64,000 nucleotides of DNA from Hyaloscypha bicolor E. Lineage: Eukaryota > Ascomycota > Leotiomycetes > Helotiales > Hyaloscyphaceae. Both the position numbers and the translations under genes were made by a program. Shown one piece after another: positions 1 to 9,357 of this stretch; the first letter of the stretch is position 1; the number at the start of each line of letters is the position of its first letter. The notes under the pieces were generated by a model, which was not told where the DNA came from, ran no database searches, and saw nothing but the letters and a program-made list of their open reading frames with translations. The stretch spans positions 4,689,952 through 4,753,951 of the forward strand of contig NW_020194684.1 in assembly GCF_002865645.1 (NCBI RefSeq), given 5' to 3'.

Positions 1-1971
1 GGTTCTCAGGCCCAATGTCTCGATGGGATGAGAAGGCATTTGTATTGGGCTTAATGGGGTGGTTGACTGGGGGGCGAAGCATGATTCCGTATTCTTTACG
101 GGATGCTCGGTGGAGAAGTGAGAAATACCAATTGAGTATGACACTCCCTGGAAGGTCGATTACAGCCATAGAGAGGTATGGTCCCGTGGCAATATGAGCG
201 GGTGCAGGCGGAGACTTGGATGAACTGCGGTACTGTTGGTGGACGCGCTCCAGATACCGCAATTGTTGCGAAGAACACGACGGCCAGAATGGTGTGCATG
301 TATGTGTGAGGGTGGGGAAGATGTGAAGCAAGCAAGGACGCTTTCAAGCTTCACCGCTGTGCGCTCTGGTCTCGGGCCTTTAGGTCGGAGATTCACGTCG
401 TCAGGTTGGGAGAAGGTTGGTTACAACCCAGGGTTGGGACAGATGGGCCCGTGGGGTGGCCAGCCAGGCCTTGGAAGTGCTGTAGGGATCTGCGGTTGTA
501 GCACTGTACGGCACGGAGGAACAAATCCTTCTATTGCAGCACGATTCAATACTGTAAGAGCGTGCGTCTGAGCAAGCAGGAGGCAGACTGGCGGAGTCTG
601 CGGAGAGTGCGGCTCTTGCGACCGAGTCAGTGTGAGCCTGCTTGTGCTGTGCTGGACGCACTAGACCACTTAGTTGCGAAGGTCGACATGGGAGAGGTTC
701 TGGAGTTTTGATCAGGGTTGTTCCCTCTGCGCCGCACACCACCCCTTCTTTGCTTTGGTTGTGGTGGAGAATGCTGGGACCTACAGTATGTAACCCCTAA
801 AAATAACAGGCGCGGCAGGCTGGCCGCAGGAAGTGAGATAGACTAACAGATTGGCCCCTCTGATGCAGCCCAAATGTTCCGGCACAGCAATCGATAAGTC
901 AAGACCGAGCTGAGTGCCTGATCGCCGAAGTGGAGGGAGGGGAGGAGGGGAGGAGATGAGAGCAGAAGAAGGGAGAAGGAGGGGCAGCGAGAAAGGAACA
1001 CTCGCTGCATAACAAGAGCGGCACGTATTCAATAATGTCCTCAGTAAATTCGAATGTCATAAGGAGGGAATTTTGGATGATCCAGATCGAGCCGCGCGCA
1101 TTCGGGGGAGTCGTAGGCTTTGAATGTACTGTGCGATGAAGGGAGCGCACATTTGGACGCCGCACGGCACGGCAAAGGCGTTTCAGCTGTGAACCTGTGT
1201 TGTGTTGAAGTACGTGTGAAGTGCGAAGTGTGAAGACGAAGTGTGCAGGTAAAGTGTGAAGTGAAGTGTGAAGTGAAGTGTGAAAGTGAAGTGTGGAGGT
1301 AAAGTGTGAGGTGAGTTATGAAGGTGAAGTGCGCAGTGAAGTGAAGTGAAGTGTGAAAGAAGATTTGACTTGAAAAGGCTAACCGGAAGCTGGACCTGGA
1401 CCTCAGCAAGACCAGGCTGCCAGGCTGCCAGGCTGCCGGCCATTATTGGGCTAGCCAGAATTGATCAGGACAGCAGTGAGTTGAGTTGACGAGGTCACTG
1501 ATCCGCCGCCTGCCCACACGTATGACCGAGAGCCGCCAGCCAGCCGTGCCCGTGCCCGTCGCCATATAATCCCCTCCCCTCATCTCACTGCCCCTCCCTC
1601 CCGCCTCGTTTCCCACTCCGGCCGCCATCTCCCACGACAACTCCAGCTCCCACTCCTACTCTCACGACTATTATCCTCCACCCTCCATCCTCTGCCGGAT
1701 CCGCGACCCCCGGACCTCCCAGTCCATGACCTCCATCAGGCTCTTCGTCATCGTCGTTGCGTGCCCAGGCTCTCGAGTTGGCTGACGACCGAAACGCTAC
1801 CTGCTTCCTCCACCCACACCACGCCTCGCCACGCCGCTGAAGGAGGAACAGCATTGTACCAAGTAGCTCGAGGCGAAGCACCTCGTGAGGTGAGCCCGAC
1901 GTCTTCTGCACGAAGCGTTGGGGCAAACGTCTCTCCAGACCCTTGTTCCTCGAGATCGAGGTGCAATCGCC
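1..1971. other. gene-free upstream stretch
   Basis: No reading frame here looks like a protein I recognise, and none can be joined into a consistent spliced model. The stretch probably holds the promoter and 5' leader of the RING-finger gene that starts at 1972. It contains a purine-rich tandem repeat (separate entry) and a C/T-rich tract around 1560-1640, a composition common upstream of fungal start codons. A gene lying to the left and reading out of the window cannot be excluded. Confidence 0.5.
1195..1368. repeat. GTGAAGTGTGAA-type minisatellite
   Basis: About 170 bases are built from imperfect 5-12 base units of the GTGAAGTGTGAA kind, with occasional GGTAAAGTGTGAG variants. The run lies about 600 bp upstream of the RING-finger start codon. 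The frames across it are only repeat translations, so it is not coding. Confidence 0.85.
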
Positions 1972-4735
1972 ATGGACCCGATGGACTTCACCATGGACGA
2001 GGCTCAGGCTCATCACTCCCCAAGTGCTCATCGACATCAGTGCCAACCATCCCAACCCTCAAATGCGAACCCTTTCGCCCCCCATACTCGTGACGGCCAC
2101 CCCTATGATCCAGTTTACGATTCCAGTTCGTGGTACCAAACCAACAATGTCCCAAGCCGAGCTGGGTACACAGCACCAGATGTACACTGGGGAGTCAGTC
2201 CATATTTACCTGCCCCGAACTGGTCAGGGCCGGGGCAGGGGCAGGGTCTAGCAGATGGGCAACATTCTGGAAGTCAGGATCCTACTGGAACATTCAGACA
2301 GTCAAGATATATGGGCGGGGTGCCCTGGAATGAAATGCGAGCCTTCGACCCTTCGCCCTTCGGTTTCAACTCTTATGGTGGCCCATTAAACAGCGGCAAT
2401 AACCCTTCAGAATCTACGTCTGGTGGGTCCGCTCAAGCATCATCAGCTGCAGCTGGCACTCCTCACGCGCCTTCTACTTATGGCCAGGAACCGCACGCCA
2501 GATCGGTATGGATGAGTTTTCTTTCTACCTTTGCTGAATTTCCCACCGGTTTCAGAACATCTAAGTCCAAATGTGCTTCGAGCTCTTGGACATTAAAAAT
2601 CCAAAAGTGCCTTGACTTCCTCGGAACTTTCAAGTCCAAATGTACCACGAGTTCTTGAGACATCCTAGTCTCGTCTCCTCTAAATGTCCCGCGAGATTTC
2701 GTACATTTGGATTTCCAGATGCAGCGCTAACCGACGTCCAGGTACACCATGCTTTCCAAATCTATGGCCAAGGCAGGTCAAATCGATTCGTCAATCCTGA
2801 CTCCACGCAGAGAAGACCAGACGATGTAACCGATCGTTCTCTTCGCCCTAATCAACCAATGTCCTTCATGGAGCAGAGAACTAGTCAGAATACCCTCCAG
2901 TGTTGAGGGGAGATGCTAACAATTTCCAGGTTACCCTCGAACATCACGACAAAGCCACAACCATGTACCTCGAAACAATACTCTCGATCCTCCGCATTCA
3001 CGAAGAAGAGCGTAAGTGTACTCCCAAAACCCTTTAGACTGTTCTTGCATAGAACGATTCGTTTGTGTCTATCAAAGACCTTCTGGCGGAAGGACATGAC
3101 TGGCCCCCTTGTTTCGTATCGAGCAGAGCGGCCTGATTCATGCACGGCTTAGATTATGGGACAATACTGACTAATACTTCAGTGCCACTCACACATGGGA
3201 TTCCGATGACGATGACGATCCCGTGCCAGAAATGGATGCTGAGAGTTATCGTCGAAGTGCGGAGTTGTTATTTGGTGCGGACTTAGACGAGGAGCGGTCG
3301 ATGGCTGCCATGCGAGGAGCATTAGCTGCAGGCAAAAGGGTGCCTTCCAAAGAAGCTCTTGCGTCCCTGGAGATTGTGAAGCTTGAGGATCTAGAAGATA
3401 ACGGCCGAAGTGAGTTCAGTGTCGTTAGCATCTTGAACAGCTTATTCTAACATTTACTAGCATGCATCATCTGCTACAATGAATTCGGCGTCAGTAATCC
3501 AGAAGGCATCACCGAAAATCCCATTCGTCTTCCGAGATGTAAGCATGTTTTTGGCGACAAATGCATCAAGAAGTGGTTCGAGGATTCAGACAGCTGCCCG
3601 TACTGCCGCGATAAACTTCCATCTGAGCTGTCCGTGAGAAAAACGCTGGCCTACGAATCATACAGGGCTGCACGACGGGAGCATATGCTAGCTCACCAGA
3701 GAGCACGACAAGGCTTTGCACTTCGGTATCCTTTCTCGGAGGAGTCTGGGGCCTCAAGGTATGTCTTTTTTCGTATTTTCCTATTCATGTCCACGTACCT
3801 TATATTGGAAGCTTGAAGCTATCCGAGCTCGACATTTTATTCAATGCATTCAATCGCGGGACAGGGCGGCGTTTTGGTTGTGGAGTATTGGAAACAATAC
3901 TGTCTTCTATCGTTCAGAACAATACTTTAAGTTGTGGATACTGACCCATTACAGGACTTCTGCCTCCATCTCCATGCAGCGAGCACAGGACGAGTATGAA
4001 CTAGCCATGACCAGAAATGTCGACTCGTGGGGCTACTCCCCTCCTAGTCGATCGACAGGGGATTCTCCAGAAAGCAGAAGACGTCAGGCTCGGGGGAGAA
4101 TTGGGAACAGCAGAGCAGCTCATTTGCTAGGTCGCCCTACGTCTGTCGGTTCCGCTTCTGCTCGATGGATCAACCCGGCCTCAGCCCATGGAAACCTTCC
4201 CCAGCGTGGCACTAATGTCCCTCCTGTCAACAATGCACCTAGGAGATCTGTTACTCCTGGTCTGCCTAGGCAGAATAGTGGCGGCTCTTCAAGTTCGAGT
4301 TCACAGACTCCTCCACGTAATCGAGGTCTTTCTGGCTTTTCGTCGTCTCCACCAGCAGAAGAAGCATCACCTCCAGTTGCTGTTGGATCGGGGTTATCAA
4401 GAGATCGTCAGGTAGAACGTCAAGGTGAGCCTACCTTGCGCCGTAGTCTTGACTTCTCCGCAGGCCCCTCGAGCACGGGTTGGAATTCTGACCCCTTGAA
4501 TTTCATGTATCCTGATCAGTTCAATCTAGGCCAATCGAGCAGGCCCCGGCCACATTCAAATGATCTGGGAAATTCAACTTTCCAAACACTGCTCGATGCC
4601 ACTCATCCTCTCAGCCAAAACCCCCCGTCCGGCACGGGTTCGGACGCAAACAGGCTCCAGCAAGGGGAACCGAATCGAAATAGCGACATGGACGGTCAAT
4701 TGCTGGGAAATCCTCAGCCAAGATGGTCAAGATAG
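1972..4735 (+). CDS. RING-finger protein, putative E3 ubiquitin ligase
   Basis: Six exons: 1972-2505, 2742-2883, 2930-3011, 3183-3409, 3461-3758 and 3955-4735, giving 687 residues. The ATG at 1972 sits in a good context (CGCCATGGA). The N-terminal ~300 residues are low-complexity Ser/Pro/Gly/Asn-rich. An acidic DSDDDDD patch precedes the RING, and the C-terminal ~300 residues are Ser/Arg/Pro-rich and probably disordered. The RING (about 330-377) shows C330, C333, C355, H357, C363, C374 and C377, but Gly360 stands where the fifth zinc ligand normally is. The ligase role is inferred from the RING alone. The donor of intron 2 (GTCAGA, 2884; 46-nt intron) is weak but is the one that keeps phase. 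I cannot assign an orthologue. Confidence 0.8.
2562..2720 (+). repeat. diverged tandem units inside intron 1 of the RING gene
   Basis: The intron 2506-2741 is 236 nt, long for this genome. It carries two clear copies of a ~32-base unit (from 2562 and from 2631, both with AAGTCCAAATGT followed by an ACGAG/TCGAG TTCTTG-like tail). A third, weaker copy starts near 2690. The branch site CTAAC (about 2727) and acceptor at 2741 lie after the repeats, so the expansion seems to have lengthened the intron without harming splicing. Confidence 0.6.
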
Positions 4736-5386
4736 CTTCGTCCCACCCCTCAACCCCTAGAGTCGAAGTGGACTTCTACATCTCTCTCTCAATTCGGTGA
4801 TTATCCATGGCGCGGGTGGAGTAAAAGGTGCAAGGGATTTGCATGGGAAGGCGCTGGTCTTGATTTTCACCCTCGTTATTCGGGTTGACGGACAGGATCG
4901 AGAATTGAATTACGTGCAAATTACTACACATTGCATGTGCCTTTGGGGTATGACAGACCCGCCTAATGAATTACCTCGCAGTGGTAATCGAAATGACACA
5001 TATATTGCTGAATTGTTCACTCCAATATATGCGATGAGGTCTATTTTGAGTGTCACTTTTGATTTTGATTTACTTATCATCCCCATGCATCTCACATACG
5101 AAGAACATCAGAGACCGCCAAACTCCCTATTTCCCCTGCACACAGAGCACTTGGATTACCCAGACTCCATGCTATGAAGGAGAAAACAGCAGAACGTAGC
5201 AGAACGTAGCAGAATGACATGGGCCATAGTCCTGATAGGAGAGAAAACGAAAGCAGTTGACTCCATGATGTGAAAAGAAAGAAAAGCCAAGAGCAGTTGA
5301 CTCCACGATATGAAAGAGAACTCCACGATACAAGAAACGAAATACGAATCTCATGGCAATTGTCCTCGGATACCATGACCTAAATA
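4736..5386. other. convergent intergenic region with imperfect repeats
   Basis: This lies between the stop of the RING gene (+) and the stop of the next gene (-), so it holds two 3' ends. Around 5190-5340 short units recur: AGCAGAACGT twice, and AGCAGTTGACTCCA followed by a GATGTGAAA/GATATGAAA tail twice, with a further partial copy. I see no coding signal. Confidence 0.5.
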
Positions 5387-6184
5387 TCAAGGAGAACTCG
5401 GACGCGCCGTCTCCTTCTCTCGTTCGACGAAAGTGAGCGCCGCGAGTGCTTCCGCGCGGTTTAGTGCACGTTGGGCATCACTGATAGGTTGTTCGTCATC
5501 CCCGACGTTCACCTCGTCGTGCACTTGGATTTGCTGATTATCATCCGCTGCCTGAGTTGTGGCGATAGAATCCTCGGCGGCGTTAGGGGTGACAGTAACT
5601 CCATGGGGCTGCTCAACATCGGTCTTTTCGGCGATTCCATAAGTGCTTTGCCGATAATCATGGCCCTGAATTCCGCTCTCTTCTCCTTCTTCGGTAGTTG
5701 CTGCGGGGATTGGCCATCTGCGCGGAGATACGCATTGCTTGATCTTTTCGTAGATGCGGAAGTCACACAAGCCCATCTCCAGAAGGACCACTAGAAGGAC
5801 GCTAGGTTACGAACAAATTAGCAATTGCTCCATGAAGATTGTTCACAATAGCTGTGTCACCCTTTGGATACAAACCATGAGAAAGTTAAAGATGGGAGGA
5901 AACTTCACTGTCAATGCTTACAAGGTACCAAGCAATGCACCAACGACGATGCCAACTATCTCGCCGGGGGTGGGGTGAATAGAACCAGGAGCTGCTGAAA
6001 GCGAAGTTGGAGCAGCGCTTGCAGTGTCCGCCATGGCCAACGCAAGGAGGATTGTAGGAAGGGTGATAGCAGCGACTTCGATGTGGGACAGAAGAATTAA
6101 GACCACAGAAGAAATAAAGGGGGACATGAAAGTCGAGAGGATGAAAGCGAAGCCAAGGAGGACGAAGATGCAAACAGGCGCCAT
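5387..6184 (-). CDS. small predicted membrane protein, unknown function
   Basis: Two exons on the minus strand, 6184-5922 and 5801-5387, with a 120-nt GTAAGC...CCTAG intron, giving 225 residues. The N-terminus is strongly hydrophobic (two possible membrane segments in residues 3-52). A polar linker follows, then a clear glycine-rich segment spanning the splice junction (GIVVGALLGT then FVLLVVLL). The last ~120 residues are acidic, polar and probably cytosolic. The intron choice is supported because it rebuilds a continuous hydrophobic helix. An alternative start at the Met near residue 51 would leave a single-pass protein. I do not recognise a family. The neighbour at 6300 is on the same strand. 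Confidence 0.65.
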
Positions 6185-6299
6185 TTCAGCCCGTCGTGAG
6201 TGCCGATCTATTCAAGGTCAGTGCTTGAGCATACTGGATGATCTGATGGTGGAGGGAATAGTCTTCGAACTTACAGCGCCTTGGTTGTAGAGATCGAGG

Positions 6300-6551
6300 T
6301 CAGATTAATTCCCAGCGTCGGGGCCCAGCGTCCACAGGATCTTCGTCTCCGGCCTCGAACTCGTCGTTCTCTGGCTCAGGTCGATTGCGGTAGTGCGCTG
6401 GGAGATTTGGGAAGAATCGAGGTCGAATAAGGCGGTCGAAGATGCTCAGGGTGATGTAGTGGGCAAACCAGCCAGTTCCAGCACCCATACCAAAGAACGT
6501 GATGAGAACGGAAGCTGGGATGGGGATGCCAGATTGAGATTGACTCGACAT
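6300..6551 (-). CDS. 83-residue protein with one membrane segment
   Basis: A single exon of 83 codons starts with a normal ATG. Residues ~11-35 form one hydrophobic segment (PASVLITFFGMGAGTGWFAH). A basic, aromatic stretch (IRPRFFPNLP) and an acidic tail follow. This layout resembles small mitochondrial or ER membrane proteins, but no family is recognised and the location is inference. Its stop lies 115 bp from the start codon of the next minus-strand gene. Its mix of helix, basic stretch and acidic tail looks unlike random translation. A short missed exon upstream is possible. Confidence 0.55.
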   Translation of the reverse strand: MSSQSQSGIPIPASVLITFFGMGAGTGWFAHYITLSIFDRLIRPRFFPNLPAHYRNRPEPENDEFEAGDEDPVDAGPRRWELI

Positions 6552-7736
6552 TTGGCCTTAGCTGGATCGCTTTCGCACTACCAAAGAAATAGTGGTCTGT
6601 CCCGTCGGTAGTCCGAGAAGAAACTGCGGGGGCCGATTTTGTGGGACACCGAAAAGAGAATACAGTCATCGCTTTCGTTGCGGAGTCGAGGAGAGAACGT
6701 GAGTAGACAAACGGGGCCCTCGTTCCGTGACAATCAGTTCCAAAATGACTTGAACATAGTTGGAACACAGCATTCAAGAGGAAGAGTCAGGCAGAGAATG
6801 GAGAGCAAAGGCCATGCACAGCGAGCGTGTTGTTGTGAAGTATTTGTGGAGGGACGTCTGGAAGATATTGCTGTTGATCCATGAGTCGGAAGAAATTTTA
6901 AAGCGAAGCCCACGTTATGGGTTGAAGAAAGTGTGTGTTTGGATCTAACGCGATTGGGTAAGTTAAGTGAAAGGGGGTTCTGCCAAGCGGAATATCACTT
7001 CAACAAAGTTCAGACCCTTCACCGCCCGACATTCTTAGTTCGACCCAAATCTACTTCCTCAATCTGTGATTCTGAAGCAGAAATTGTGGGAGTGAATATA
7101 ATAGACCCGGGCACTGTCAAGCTAAGCCCCCAGAAAGCTAGAACGAATAAAGAGAGCCTCTGCTTCAAATTGTTTGCTCAGGGTTGTCAGGATATCGCTG
7201 GAAGAAAAAACCAGCTTGATCAAATAGATCTATCTTATCAATTGTGATTATACATCCATGCAAACAATGGGTCTATTGTGGACAGGGGGGAAGAAGCTCT
7301 TCTGGAGGCCTGCCACAGTAACAGAGAGTGCCCTTTTCTTGGCAAACGCCAAGGGATTTGCCCACCGAAGTTGGTCTAAACGGTGGTGTTCTTCAAGGTG
7401 CTTATCCTCTTATCAAGGCTTTGCAAATCAAGATGATTTCCAGGGTAGCAAGGAACATGGGGGCAACAGGCAAGATTATGGAACCGATTCTCACTTATCT
7501 CCTTCCCATTGCCCCTCGAGACGATTAGTCTGAGACTACGATTCGACATTTCTTGCAGTAAGCACAAAACCAAATGCCAAAAACGAGCACAATGCATGAA
7601 GTACTGTACAGCAGGGAGAGTGAAGAAAATCCTGAGTTTGCCAGGCCCAAGAAGCAACATTAGCCAATGTCTACAGAGAAGTGGTGGCAACCGTGCCGTT
7701 TGAAAAAATCATGATGTATTTTCATCGTCAAACGAT
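6552..7736. other. intergenic, no assignable gene
   Basis: About 1.2 kb between two minus-strand genes. On the plus strand, two overlapping frames at 7258-7345 and 7340-7528 give protein-like strings (for example IKALQIKMISRVARNMGATG). They need a frame change, have no clear splice sites, and match nothing I know. This may be chance or a short decayed coding relic. The rest shows no coding signal. Confidence 0.4.
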
Positions 7737-8995
7737 CTATAGTTTTGGCCTCTCTTTTGTTTGTTGCAGAGCACTCTGGACATGATCCCATGCTAGTTGT
7801 CCCATTGGATGCCGAGCTTGGGCATGGTCCTTCGCCTTTGCACTGCTTGCTTGTCTTACTGCCCACCTGGCCGCGATTCCCTGGTAAATGCATGTCGCTC
7901 TGAAAAATCCGAATGCGATTCCCCAAGTCAAGTCAGGGGATGGGTCCCAGCCTGCTACCTCAGCGTACCATTTCATGAGGTCGTTTTGTGTCGGTAGACC
8001 CGGAGTTGCCCCTTCTGTAAAAGCAGGTAGGTTTCTGATTCGCGTTTGATTGATCATATAATAAGGGGTAGTCAGGTTGATAAGGTCTGATAATGGGTGG
8101 CCGATAGTAGACATTTCCCAGCTATGTTAAGGTCAGCAGAGCCTATATTCCACAGTTTTAAAGCTACTCACTCTAGTATACCAATGACCCTGGGTTCCGT
8201 CTTATGAAAGACCAGGTTGTCAATCTTGTAGTCTCCGTGAATGGGGTTTCCCCGGTCCTTCGGTTGAAATTTCTTGTCCCGAAAAAATGTCAACATCTCC
8301 TCAACATGAGGTATTTGTCCGACGGGAACTTTAGTATCAACATCAACTGTCGCGGCTTGTGCTTTAGAGATCGCAGAGAAGGTTCTGATCTGACGATCGT
8401 AGAAACCAGAAGGCTTGCCATAGTCCTCCAGTCCTACATCTCTGGGATTGATCCGGTGGAGCTTGGCCAATGTTCGGACGGCATCGTGCCACCTGCAGCG
8501 AAGATTAACGATCAGTCGTATCACAGCAGATATCCTGTACCGACATTTCTGTCCTTTCGGCAGGTGTTACATCAGGCATGGTAGGATCCTCGATGATCCT
8601 CCCATCTAGAAACTCCATAATGTAGAATGGGGTTCCAATGACCTTGTCATTCTCACAGAGACAATACGCCTTTGGCACGGGAACGTCGGTATTCTCTAAG
8701 GCGTGAATGATTTTGTATTCCCGCTCGACTTGGTGTGCAGTTTTCGAAACCAACTTTCCGGGAGGTTTCTTCCGCATCACGAATCTGGCTCCATCGTTCC
8801 CTGTAAGCTGGTATGTGGGATTTGATTGTCCAAATCCAAACTGTAAGAGATTAGAGAGGTTGGGGTGGGGATTGCTTGGCGGGTATGAAAGGTTACCTGC
8901 TTGATGTCAATTGGAGTCTTGATTTCCGGAACATTTTGGGATATAAACCGCTCAAGCGACTGCACATCGATGGGCTGCCTCACGGCGCCTGCCAT
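7737..8995 (-). CDS. APH-family phosphotransferase, ACAD10/11 N-domain type
   Basis: Four exons on the minus strand: 8995-8897, 8840-8545, 8492-8172 and 8121-7737, giving 366 residues, the full length for this kinase-like fold. Visible parts are the GFGQSNPTY nucleotide loop with VMRKKP lysine (exon 2), a catalytic loop HGDYKIDN (H217, D219, N224) and the metal-binding ILDWE motif (D239) made by the exon 3-4 junction. The family phosphorylates small hydroxylated molecules; in ACAD10/11 it acts on hydroxyacyl groups, but the substrate here is unknown. Splicing exon 2 to exon 3 needs the non-consensus donor GTCGGT at 8544, which restores the family-like [14 protein letters not shown]. No targeting signal is obvious. 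Confidence 0.9.
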
Positions 8996-9357
8996 TGTGA
9001 AGACTGAAGCGGAAATCGAATAGCAAAATTGTCGCCATCTTAGAAGAGGGAGCGGAGGGCCGTTGTTGTATGTCGTTGACAGAACAGCCTCGGCTCGGCT
9101 CGGGCACCAACCCAATCTAGCAAGCTCGAGTGAGAAGCCCGGTAAGGAGCTTGTGGAGACCCCTACACACGGAAACAGGAATTCAAGCCGAAGACCTGGA
9201 ACAAGCAAGGCGTCTCTGCCAACACTCGCGAGAAGTGTGCATTTGATTGAGATGTCTCTTCCTTCCGAGGATCGTGGGGATACAGTTCTAAGCTTCTAAG
9301 TCACATCTGAGAATTTGGCATCATGCAAGCAGCGGTCACTAGGGATTGTAAATTATG

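Noticed and set aside
1041..1443. Minus-strand Thr/His/Phe-rich frames
   Set aside because: They are translations of the GTGAAGTG minisatellite.
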